The notes under the pieces: generated by a model | Seen by the model: the letters and a program-made list of their open reading frames with translations, nothing else | Database searches by the model: none | What the model was told of the DNA's origin: nothing | Part shown: positions 34,732 to 42,314 of the stretch, in pieces | Layout: each line of letters opens with the position of its first letter | How positions within the stretch are numbered: position 1 is the stretch's first letter | DNA from: Dyella flagellata | GTDB lineage: Bacteria > Pseudomonadota > Gammaproteobacteria > Xanthomonadales > Rhodanobacteraceae | DNA length: 64,000 bases | Assembly: GCF_030160275.1 (NCBI RefSeq) | Contig: NZ_BSOA01000052.1 | Span: 1 to 64,000, forward strand | Direction: 5' to 3' | Translations under genes and position numbers: made by a program

Positions 34732-34803
34732 GCGTAGGCTGGGATGGCAATCCCAGCACCGGGATGCCGTATGGAAAGCTGGGATTATCATCCCAGCCTA
34801 CGC
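34732..34803. repeat. Palindromic intergenic element (GTAGGCTGGGAT family)
   Basis: AGCGTAGGCTGGGATGGCAA at the left, CTGGGATTATCATCCCAGCC at the right, followed by TACGCT. The interval 34486-34931 holds only this, the terminator at 34562 and no gene. It shows that the element has also settled inside the accessory region. Confidence 0.75.
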
Positions 34804-34931
34804 TCCGCCACTTGTCCGTCTTTCTACGGCTTGATCGAATTCAAGGGTGTTTTTTTTCACCAGCAATAGTCTCTGCTGATCGGCGAGTTGAAGCTCCTCG
34901 TGGCCTGCCTGCGCCAACCATGGACAGCGGC

Positions 34932-35558
34932 TTATAGCTCGATGATGCCTCGTCGCGCCGCCACCGTAACCGCATGCGTACGATCAGCGACATCCAGCTT
35001 GGTAAATATGTTCTTCAGGTGTCCCTTGACCGTCTCTTCGGACAGACCAAGCTTCGATGCCACCTGCTTGTTGGCTTGGCCAGATGCCACGAGACGAAGA
35101 ATCGCGATTTCACGTTCGGTAAGCGGTTCATCGACCACATGCGTCGCTATCTCGTTAGCGACATCACGCTGCACGTGGCGTTGACCGCGATGAACGTCAC
35201 GAATAGCATCGATCAACTCGGTCCGCAGGCCGCTCTTGAGCAGATAACCGACTGCACCTGCCTTAAGCGCACGCATTACCTGCGCATCGCCCATATAGGT
35301 GGTGAGCACGATGATCCGGGCGCCCGGATCATCGCTTCGGATAGCAGCGATCGCTTCAACACCATTCATCCCCGGCATTTGTAGATCCATCAGCGTTACG
35401 TCCGGACGCAACGCCCGAAAAAGCTCGATTGCCTCTCTTCCGTTGCGAGCCTCGCCCACCATGACCATGTCGCTATGGTTGCCCAAGGCAGCGGCAACTC
35501 CATCCCGCAGGACAGGGTGGTCGTCTACAACGAGAACTCGGATCTGACGGTCGTTCAT
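34932..35558 (-). CDS. NarL/FixJ-family response regulator
   Basis: 208 aa. Receiver with acidic pocket DD (12-13), phospho-acceptor D58 and K108 in YLLKSG. The LuxR-type helix-turn-helix begins at LTEREIAILRLVASG and continues through ANKQVASKLGLSEETVKGHL. It is 31 bases downstream of the propeller sensor kinase gene on the same strand, so the two form a cognate pair. The target is unknown; the kinase gene's own divergent promoter region has palindromes that it might bind. Confidence 0.92.
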   Translation of the reverse strand: MNDRQIRVLVVDDHPVLRDGVAAALGNHSDMVMVGEARNGREAIELFRALRPDVTLMDLQMPGMNGVEAIAAIRSDDPGARIIVLTTYMGDAQVMRALKAGAVGYLLKSGLRTELIDAIRDVHRGQRHVQRDVANEIATHVVDEPLTEREIAILRLVASGQANKQVASKLGLSEETVKGHLKNIFTKLDVADRTHAVTVAARRGIIEL

Positions 35559-35589
35559 CTATCGAACTCCTTCGCATGAAGCGCGGCAG

Positions 35590-38500
35590 TCAAGCTTTGC
35601 GGGGCGACCTGAGCTTTGCAAACGCTAGCTTGGCTGGCATGGTGAGCGTGATCTCTGAGCCTGCATCGGGGCTGCTGACGATCATAATATCGCCGCCGAT
35701 CTTCTCGGCGCGCTCGCGCATGCCAAGCATGCCGAAGTGTCCGTCCTTGTGTCCACTCACTAAAACGTCCTGGGGAATGCCAATGCCGTCATCCCGCACG
35801 CGTATAGCAAGGTGTCGCGGCTCGAAGCCGATGGCGACTTCGGCGGACGACGCTTGGGCATGATACGCGATGTTGAACAGCGCCTCGCGCACGATCCTTT
35901 TTATCTCTTCAGCGACGAATGGATGTAGAAGCCGCGGCCTCCCCTCCACTACGATGCGGACCGGGATCGGCGGATCGAACGGCGTGTCGGTCACGAGCTG
36001 CTCAACGATCACACAAAGATCATTCGTGCCTTCGGCGCCGCGCAGATCACGCACGCGGTTCCTGGCGTCGATCACGACGTCCTCGGCCGCCACCAGCGCA
36101 GCCTCGAGCTGTTCATGAATTTTCTCGTCATGCGTCATCCGATCCGCCGTCGCCTGGAAACGAAGCATCAGCCCCTGGATACCCTGCAAAAGCGTGTCAT
36201 GGAGTTCACGCGCTATGCGCTCTCGCTCCTTGGCCCGCTCGTCCAGTCGACCATGGATGCTGCGCGCAATCTGCGTCACTCGCAGCCGATAGATGGCCCA
36301 AAGCAAAATGAGCACGAGCGCAGAACTGACCAGCGGGAACCACACCGATTGGAAGAAGGTCGGCGGAATCTCGAAATCGAGTGTCGCACCAGAACGATTC
36401 CAGACCCCATCGTTATTGGCCCCGATGACGCGAAACCTGTACTTTCCGGGCGACAGGTTCGTATAGAACGCTTGCCGCCTGGCGCCCGGATCGACCCAGT
36501 CCCGGTCAAACCCCTCGAGCATGTATTTGGCACGGGTACGGGTGGGGTCAGCGAAGCTCAGGACGGAGAAATCGATTTCGATGTTGGCCGTGTCGGCCAT
36601 CAGTTCCAGCGTCTCCGGATCCCGGTACGCACGCCTGTCGGCGGTGATCGACGTGATCGCAATGCCGGGAGGCAGCGTGTCGCGGACGATGTGCGCAGGA
36701 TCCATCCACAGGGTTCCGGCCTCGGTCGCGATCCACAGCCGCCCATCGCCGCCGCGCACGATGGACCGTTGCGAATGTGAATGAGGCCGGCTCTCCAATC
36801 CATCACCAAAACCGAGCGACGTCGTCGGCGCCGGGAACACCCTGTCGCGGAATGCACGCTCGAGATCGCGGGACTGAAGCCTTACTAGCGATGTTGGGTA
36901 TGTCAGCCAGATATCGCCGTCCGGCATCTGTACCATACCGCTTATGCGACTAGCCGGTGACACCGGGTCGGCCCTGACCGTTTCGATGTTCGGCCCGCGG
37001 ATGCGCGACAGACCGAACGCGCCAGCTGCGTAGACATCCCCTCCGGTCGCGTAGAGCGTGAGGACCTGGAGTTCGCTTCCATCGAAATCCATGCGCGTTG
37101 ACGACCGTCGTCCGGAACTATCGATCCAGACCAGCTTGTCCCCCGTCTGGACAACCACGCCGCCCGATGGGGTCCGGATCATGGTGGTCGGGTAGAAGTC
37201 AGATCGATCGCCAGGAGCCAGGATCGTTTCCCATCGACCGTCCCTGTAGCGGCGCACGCCGCTGGCGGCCGCGGATATCCAGAAATCACCTGCCGCGTCG
37301 AAGGCGCAATCGTAGATGATGTGCCCAGAACCCTTGTCGGGACGCTCGATTGTCTGGCGGATAGCGCCGTTGGCCCACACAACGATCCGGGGCCCGAAGC
37401 CAATCCAGATCGCGCCGTCCGGCGCCTCGCACATGCTCTGGGGCTCGATCCCATTGCCCAGGATCGGCTCCGGCGCGCCCCCGGGCCTGACGCGGAAGAC
37501 CGTGTGAGCCTCGCCAATGTAGACGCTTCCATCAGAAGCATCCAGCAACTTGTCGCCGAAGATTGCAGGCGACTCCAGCTCAGGGTCCGCTATCAGCGTG
37601 GCGGACCGGAACTTGTCGAGGCCACTTTCAGTACCGACCCAGATGTTTCCTTCCCGATCCTCGAGCAACTGGTTCGTGACATCCGAGGACAGGCCGTCGC
37701 GGCTCGTGAACGATTCGGGGGCTCCGCCATCGCCGCTTTCGAGAGTAGCGGTTGGCATCGCGAGTCGTCGCACACCACCGTAGCGTGTACCGATCCAAAG
37801 GTTTCCTTCATGATCAAACAGCGGCGCCCCCTCGCTAAGTGCGTCACCGGTGCGATAGGGAGTGCTCAGCGACGCCGGCGTACCATGACCGCCTGGCCCG
37901 GTAATGGGATAGCTTCCGCTGCTCTCGGAGAGCCATATCCGGCCCTCCCGATCCTGGGACAACAGGCCAAAAGGCGTCTTGCGATAGATCTCGAATCGCT
38001 CGGCGCCGGGAGCCAAGCGCGCAACCCCATCACTGCACGCGATCCAGACCGCGCCATCGGCGGCCACGAGCATGTTCGAGGAATTGCCCGACGGAAGGCC
38101 ATCGGCCGCATTGAACGTTTTCCAATGCCCGTCGCGAAAACGAAGCGCCTCGGCACTGAAATTCGCCGTAAGCGCCCATACCTCACCCCCATTTCCTTCC
38201 ATCATCTGGACGATACGGCTCGGAGCGGGCGGCGCATTCAGGATGCGGAGCGCGCCCCGTCGATAGATCGCAAAACGATGCGACGGCTCGAGGCTGATCC
38301 AGACGTCGCCGCTCCTCGTCACCAACAGCGCGCTTGGCAGGTCAGCTTTCTGGTCAATGCCTTCCGCTTCGATCCGTTCGAACCGCATTCCATCGAATCG
38401 GAACAGCCCCTCGCCCGTTGCGAGCCAAATGAAGCCATCCGGCCCTTGCGCCATCGCCCGCACTGGCGCCGGCGCTCCGCTTCCTTCGTTCCATTGCTGG

Positions 38501-38601
38501 TGCGAGTAGTGTGCGAAAGACCGAGGCGCTCCTGCGAATGTCACCAAAGGCAAAGTTGCCAGGACTGCAGACAGAAGGGTCCGGAATAGCCACCTCGTCA
38601 C
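35590..38601 (-). CDS. Two-component sensor kinase with periplasmic beta-propeller and Y_Y_Y domain
   Basis: 1003 aa. A signal-anchor (WLFRTLLSAVLATLPLVTF) precedes about 700 periplasmic residues with repeated propeller blades (GPDGFIWLATGEGLFRFDG, REGNIWVGTESGLDKF, GGDGRLWIATEAGTLWMDP). A Y_Y_Y domain (RAKYMLEGFDRDWVDPGARR) and one membrane helix (VWFPLVSSALVLILLWAIY) follow. Then comes a HisKA_3 H box RIARELHDTLLQGIQ and an ATPase with DDGIGI and HFGMLGMRERAEKIGG. GTG at 38601 is preceded by GGAAGG at 8 bases; GTG at 38628 is an alternative. Such proteins sense sugars or xenobiotics in the periplasm. Confidence 0.92.
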   Translation of the reverse strand: MTRWLFRTLLSAVLATLPLVTFAGAPRSFAHYSHQQWNEGSGAPAPVRAMAQGPDGFIWLATGEGLFRFDGMRFERIEAEGIDQKADLPSALLVTRSGDVWISLEPSHRFAIYRRGALRILNAPPAPSRIVQMMEGNGGEVWALTANFSAEALRFRDGHWKTFNAADGLPSGNSSNMLVAADGAVWIACSDGVARLAPGAERFEIYRKTPFGLLSQDREGRIWLSESSGSYPITGPGGHGTPASLSTPYRTGDALSEGAPLFDHEGNLWIGTRYGGVRRLAMPTATLESGDGGAPESFTSRDGLSSDVTNQLLEDREGNIWVGTESGLDKFRSATLIADPELESPAIFGDKLLDASDGSVYIGEAHTVFRVRPGGAPEPILGNGIEPQSMCEAPDGAIWIGFGPRIVVWANGAIRQTIERPDKGSGHIIYDCAFDAAGDFWISAAASGVRRYRDGRWETILAPGDRSDFYPTTMIRTPSGGVVVQTGDKLVWIDSSGRRSSTRMDFDGSELQVLTLYATGGDVYAAGAFGLSRIRGPNIETVRADPVSPASRISGMVQMPDGDIWLTYPTSLVRLQSRDLERAFRDRVFPAPTTSLGFGDGLESRPHSHSQRSIVRGGDGRLWIATEAGTLWMDPAHIVRDTLPPGIAITSITADRRAYRDPETLELMADTANIEIDFSVLSFADPTRTRAKYMLEGFDRDWVDPGARRQAFYTNLSPGKYRFRVIGANNDGVWNRSGATLDFEIPPTFFQSVWFPLVSSALVLILLWAIYRLRVTQIARSIHGRLDERAKERERIARELHDTLLQGIQGLMLRFQATADRMTHDEKIHEQLEAALVAAEDVVIDARNRVRDLRGAEGTNDLCVIVEQLVTDTPFDPPIPVRIVVEGRPRLLHPFVAEEIKRIVREALFNIAYHAQASSAEVAIGFEPRHLAIRVRDDGIGIPQDVLVSGHKDGHFGMLGMRERAEKIGGDIMIVSSPDAGSEITLTMPAKLAFAKLRSPRKA

Positions 38602-38639
38602 GATCAAGCCCTTCCGGCATCGCCCCACAAGCCAGTTTC

Positions 38640-38702
38640 ACCCTACATAGGGTACATCCTACCCCCCCGAACTGGGGGATGCGAAGCCCCTCGTAAGGGC
38701 CT
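38640..38702. promoter_or_regulatory. Palindrome-rich divergent promoter region
   Basis: ACCCTA-CA-TAGGGT at 38640-38653 and CCCCC-GAACT-GGGGG at 38664-38678 are clean palindromes between the kinase gene and the divergent DoxX-like gene. Their position suits binding of a dimeric regulator, for instance the NarL-type protein encoded at 34932, but this is inference. Confidence 0.4.
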
Positions 38703-38735
38703 CCCAGTGCAGCGATATGGCGATATTGTCGCCAA

Positions 38736-39131
38736 ATGAGCAATTACGTATGTCGCTACCCTGATGGCCCCGCCGGACTTGCCCTGCTCATCGTTCGCAT
38801 GAGTTACGCGGTGGTCGCTTTTGGCATAGTCGCGACGATGCCCACGGGCCACGTTGGCGGTGCCTTTCCTTATGTGGCTTCAGGATTGGTCGCCTTGTCC
38901 CTGTTGATCGGGCTTGCAACCCGGTGGGCCGCTCTGCTTCTCGGTATGGCAGCTGCCATCGACCTGGCGGCGGCCGGCCCGATCCAGCAACTTATCCTTA
39001 CAGGCCATATCGGTGCTTGTGCTCTGATCGTGCTGATCGGGCCCGGCGCATTCTCCATTGATGCCAAGCGCCACGGTCGCCGCGTCATCCACCTCAATTC
39101 GAACACCCCCGATCGAGGGGCCGACAACTGA
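38736..39131 (+). CDS. DoxX-like small membrane protein
   Basis: 131 aa. Four hydrophobic helices: LALLIVRMSYAVVAFGIVA, VASGLVALSLLIGLA, ALLLGMAAAIDLAA and HIGACALIVLIG. The end GPGAFSIDAKRHGRRVI is the usual close of DoxX-family proteins. The family is linked to thiosulfate:quinone reduction in archaea and to redox or thiol stress in bacteria. It is divergent from the sensor kinase gene and 57 bases upstream of the LysR gene on the same strand. A second DoxX copy in this region is a fragment at 26690. Confidence 0.7.
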   Translation: MSNYVCRYPDGPAGLALLIVRMSYAVVAFGIVATMPTGHVGGAFPYVASGLVALSLLIGLATRWAALLLGMAAAIDLAAAGPIQQLILTGHIGACALIVLIGPGAFSIDAKRHGRRVIHLNSNTPDRGADN

Positions 39132-39188
39132 CCTGACTCGGGATACCGTAGATGGCGCGTTGCTGGCAGCCTTTGGGCAACGGCACGG

Positions 39189-40217
39189 ATGAAACCAGCT
39201 ATGTCAAACGCCTCGTTACCCTTGAACTCAGGTGATCACTCGGATCTTCTTGTATCCAGCCTGTCGGCCAGCTACGCCGGCGTAGTCGCCTTTCTTACCG
39301 TGGCCAACGAAGGCAGTTTCTCCCGCGCTGCCGACAAATTGGGAATCGGCCGCTCAGCGGTGAGCCGGAGCGTGCAAAAGCTTGAGGCTCAAATCGGGGC
39401 GCGCCTGTTCTGCCGCACGACGCGCGCAACGTCAATCACACGCGAAGGCGAGCTGTTCTACCAGAGTTGCCGCCCAGGCGTCGATCGAATCATGCAGGCG
39501 CTTGAAAAAATGCGTGACCTGCGCGAAGGCCCTCCGTGCGGGCGACTGAGGATCAGCGCTCCCCATGGATTTGGCCGCAAGGTTGTTGCGCCGCTGATGA
39601 CGGAGTTCCGGGCACGTTTCCCCGCAGTGGCGCTTGAACTACTGCTTGAGGAGCAGACGGTCAACTTGGCGACCGACGGCATCGATGTCGCCTTCCGTGA
39701 CGGCCGTCTAGACGACAGCCAAATCATCGCCAAGCAACTGATCCCGATGCAAATGCACGTCTGCGCATCGCCCAAGTACGCCCGCCAGCACGGCTTGCCA
39801 CTCTCGGTTGACGACGTTGCAACGCACTCGTGCATCAACCAGCGACTTGCTAGTGGTCGCCTGCAATGCTGGGACTTCAAGGTAAACGGACAGCCGCGTC
39901 GTATCACGCCGGAGGCAGACATCGTCTTCAACGACCCTTCGCTCGCAATGCAGGCAGTGCTCGCTGATCAGGGATTAGCCCAATTGCCGGCATATCAGGT
40001 AAGCGAAGCGCTTCGCAACGGCAAGCTAGTGGCGTGCCTGGAACACGTCGCGCCCGACGACCGTGGACATTACTTGTGTTATCTGAGTCGCGAGCAATTG
40101 CCAAAGCGGATACGGGCATTCGTCGATTTCATGACCACTAGCATCCGAGCCTTGGATTTCTCCACCGTTGAACTACGAGCGCACAGTTCCATGCAGGAGG
40201 AAGTTGCTCTGCCGTGA
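39189..40217 (+). CDS. LysR-family transcriptional regulator
   Basis: 342 aa. The winged helix-turn-helix begins around residue 28 (VAFLTVANEGSFSRAADKLG, RSAVSRSVQKLEAQIGARLF) and the effector-binding domain runs from LRISAPHGFGRKVVAPLM to LPKRIRAFVDFMT. The N-terminus is about 25 residues longer than usual; ATG at 39201 would shorten it by 4. LysR proteins often control divergent or adjacent genes, here the DoxX-like gene just upstream on the same strand or the MBL/Ohr genes. A second LysR in this region survives only as a short tail at about 32380. Confidence 0.9.
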   Translation: MKPAMSNASLPLNSGDHSDLLVSSLSASYAGVVAFLTVANEGSFSRAADKLGIGRSAVSRSVQKLEAQIGARLFCRTTRATSITREGELFYQSCRPGVDRIMQALEKMRDLREGPPCGRLRISAPHGFGRKVVAPLMTEFRARFPAVALELLLEEQTVNLATDGIDVAFRDGRLDDSQIIAKQLIPMQMHVCASPKYARQHGLPLSVDDVATHSCINQRLASGRLQCWDFKVNGQPRRITPEADIVFNDPSLAMQAVLADQGLAQLPAYQVSEALRNGKLVACLEHVAPDDRGHYLCYLSREQLPKRIRAFVDFMTTSIRALDFSTVELRAHSSMQEEVALP

Positions 40218-40553
40218 CTAACAAGACGGATCACGCTGCGCTACGCGGCCCTGGGCCGCAATTGTGGCAACACCCCAGTTGAGTAAGCACCTCAACGAAT
40301 GAGTTTTTCGCAGAACGCAACGTACAAAGAAAAAGGTTCCCCGAACTGAGCGGCCTTTCCAATCGGCAACTTCGCGCTGGCCTTGCATTTGTGCAGTCTG
40401 TAGAGGTTCTAGTGCTTCGGAGCTTCAGCCGACAATGTCCGCGGCACTCCGACATCGTTTAGCTGCACGGATTACCAGGCCGTTGCGCGCCTCGAAGCAA
40501 TGTGGACATCTCCTAACTGAAAGACCAGAACAAGGCTGCATCGACTTTGGTCG
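40218..40553. other. Interval with decayed terminator copy
   Basis: 336 bases between the convergent LysR and DUF2384-like genes. 40297-40362 (AACGAATGAGTTTTTCGC ... GCGGCCTTTCC) aligns well with 34521-34588, including the CAAAGAAA segment and the GCGGCCTTT 3' arm. The stem itself has decayed (GGTTCCCCGAACTGAGCGGCC). No gene is seen. Confidence 0.5.
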
Positions 40554-40856
40554 TCACGAACCAAGTTCTATCGAATCGAATTCACGACCTTCTGACGACA
40601 CCTTTTCCCACACCACATCCAGCTCACCGTCGACCAACATCTCATAGGCGGTTCTTCCGCCAAAGGCACGGCGATGTGTACTCATCCATCGCTCAGCGAG
40701 ATGCCTGTCCCCCACATTCAGTAGAAGCATGCTCGCAAGATTGGACTGCATGATTTCAAGGGCCGAGAATGCCTCCGATAGCAATGTGTCTCGCATCGCA
40801 TCGACACGCCTGATATCAACCAATATCTTTTCGAAACAACTCTTCTCAGCCATCAT
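40554..40856 (-). CDS. Small protein with Xre/MbcA/ParS-type (DUF2384) C-terminus, B
   Basis: 100 aa. The C-terminal half VGDRHLAERWMSTHRRAFGG then RTAYEMLVDGELDVVWEKV fits the toxin-binding domain of Xre/MbcA/ParS antitoxins (W, then GG-TA--ML--G). The N-terminal Xre DNA-binding part is replaced by a helical stretch (EKILVDIRRVDAMRDTLLSE). GGAGG lies just before two tandem ATGs at 40856 and 40853. No RES, COG5654 or other toxin gene is adjacent. It follows the related gene at 40894 by 37 bases. Confidence 0.6.
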   Translation of the reverse strand: MMAEKSCFEKILVDIRRVDAMRDTLLSEAFSALEIMQSNLASMLLLNVGDRHLAERWMSTHRRAFGGRTAYEMLVDGELDVVWEKVSSEGREFDSIELGS

Positions 40857-40893
40857 GCCTCCGTTTTCGTCCAATGCGCCGGACGGTTATCGG

Positions 40894-41220
40894 TCAGCTT
40901 CGCTCACCACTCTGAATCGACCGAAGAAAACGCATGACTGCCGTAGCCATCCCTTGGGAAACCAATTCCATGGCAGTCAAGTCATTTAGCTCGGCAATGG
41001 GTGCAGTTTGGTACCAAGCAGCAAGCAATAACGGATCGTCTTCAAGTCTCGCGGCGAGTCCTAGAACCTCGCACATGGCTGAACGATGCCATGCCGAAAC
41101 CCTGAATTGACATTCTTTCTCGATCTCTTCTAGGCAATTGAAAAGGGCGGCATCGATGGTTGGCGATGACCCACCATTCAATAACGGCCTAACGCTCACT
41201 GACGAGATGCGTTGATCCAT
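40894..41220 (-). CDS. Small protein with DUF2384-like C-terminus, A
   Basis: 108 aa. The C-terminus DDPLLLAAWYQTAPIAELND then LTAMELVSQGMATAVMRFLR follows the same pattern as its neighbour B (W, hydrophobic, LTA-ELV--G, V--FL). The N-terminal part has a helix EEIEKECQFRVSAWHRSAMC. AAGGAG at 7 bases fixes the start at 41220; the frame is open to 41268. The two genes look like an operon of distant relatives, neither with an obvious DNA-binding domain. Function unknown; an antitoxin or partner-binding role is inference. Confidence 0.6.
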   Translation of the reverse strand: MDQRISSVSVRPLLNGGSSPTIDAALFNCLEEIEKECQFRVSAWHRSAMCEVLGLAARLEDDPLLLAAWYQTAPIAELNDLTAMELVSQGMATAVMRFLRSIQSGERS

Positions 41221-41574
41221 AGCATGCTCCTTCAGCACGCTACTCTTGCCACATACATTCAAGCGCATGGCACCACCACTGACAAATTCGATGCTTCATC
41301 GACCAACGTATGGGCAAGGAAACACAAACAAGCCACCTTGACCCTACTTAATGATCCCGCACTTTGAGGCGATCATTAGCTCACCGCGGCCAATCGGATG
41401 GAACACCGCTGACTGCGAGAGTCATCATAGGCATACTCATCAGTGACGGATAGATACTTACTTTGGCTCACGGCGTTGCCCATGAGACATCAATCGGCTC
41501 ACCCCTGAATCTCTGGATGCGATTTCCGTTCCGAAGCTGGACGGGTTCCGTTTCCACGGACGGTTTAAATAGTC

Positions 41575-41865
41575 ACCTCAGCCATTCTCTCGAAAGCTTC
41601 CGACGAGCGACAGCCAAGCTGCTATGCAACCGTTGCCGGTTGTAGAAGCTTTCGATGTAATCAAAGATATATGTCCTTGGCCATATCGCGGACCTTGAAG
41701 CGCTCGTGATGTGTCAACCCCTGCTTGAGGGAACTGACGCATCACAGGCAAGCGCCTGTCCGGGACGACCACACATGGCCCAGCCCACGATGCGCCGGCT
41801 ATACATGTCCGACACTGCAGCCAGATACGACCAGCCTTGCTGAGTAGTTACAAGCGCTTGATAGC
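41575..41865 (-). pseudogene. IS3-family transposase C-terminal remnant
   Basis: The minus strand reads TTQQGWSYLAAVSDMYSRRI then VGWAM from about 41858, the second conserved block of the IS3 DDE integrase core. After decay in between it reads LTHHERFKVRDMAKDIY near 41720 and, one frame over, TYIFDYIESFYNRQRLHSSL near 41665-41610, the conserved end of IS3 transposases. The N-terminal half with the helix-turn-helix and first Asp is absent. Frameshifts and a deletion of about 40 residues make it inactive. It abuts the integrase stump exactly at its 5' end. Confidence 0.8.
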
Positions 41866-42033
41866 ACTCAGATAGCTGATGACAGTATTGAACGATTGTC
41901 CGGGTCCGCTAACCCTGGTCGTGATGAATAACGTTGGATAAAACAGCGACTGAACTTTTGAATCCAACAGCAAGGGAACCCGCTCTCCGCTCGTAAACAC
42001 AATTGTTTTGACGCGGTACTTTTGTTCGCTCAT
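41848..42033 (-). pseudogene. Tyrosine recombinase N-terminal stump
   Basis: 61 codons from ATG at 42033: SEQKYRVKTIVFTSGERVPL, LLDSKVQSLFYPTLFITTRV and SFNTVISYLSAIKRL. This is the start of a site-specific integrase, with the N-terminal SAM-like core-binding domain pattern (YPTL--TT--R, N-T---L-AIKRL). Homology stops at the junction with the IS3 remnant, so the catalytic domain has been lost. The frame is open to 42081 upstream, but 42033 starts the family-like sequence. It is the best sign that the region once moved. Confidence 0.6.
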
Positions 42034-42162
42034 ACCTAAAACTACAGCTGACGGATGGGCGGAAATAAACGACAGCCGCACTTGCCATTACCTTGAATAT
42101 AGAAAAATCCATCTAAATCACGGACTTAGATCAATTCGCAACAAAACTATGCTGGTAGGTTC

Positions 42163-42176
42163 CAGAACGGTTCTTA
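42163..42176. repeat. 14-bp repeat, right copy (possible attachment-site remnant)
   Basis: CAGAACGGTTCTTA, identical and co-oriented with 25258-25271. It lies 130 bases upstream of the integrase stump and 139 bases before the first backbone gene (kinase 42315). Confidence 0.35.
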
Positions 42177-42314
42177 GTGCCTGATAGCTCATCAACACGG
42201 GAACAAACCCAGCCTTTAAGCCAAGCTAGCACCAAAGAAACTTGCAACAAGTGGCAGGATTGTTCCGTTTTGGCAACCAAACGCCCCAAAACGCAACAAA
42301 GCGATGAAAAGGCT

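Larger units (their letters stand above)
41221..42314. other. Gene-poor interval at the right edge of the accessory region
   Basis: About 1.1 kb holding the IS3 transposase remnant, the integrase stump and the right 14-bp repeat. The part 41221-41570 must carry the promoter of the DUF2384 pair. 42177-42314 shows only AC-rich sequence with short TTGCAACAAG/GGCAACC repeats. No intact gene. Confidence 0.5.

Noticed and set aside
37321-38589. 422-codon frame on the plus strand
   Set aside because: Antisense to the propeller sensor kinase, no family likeness.
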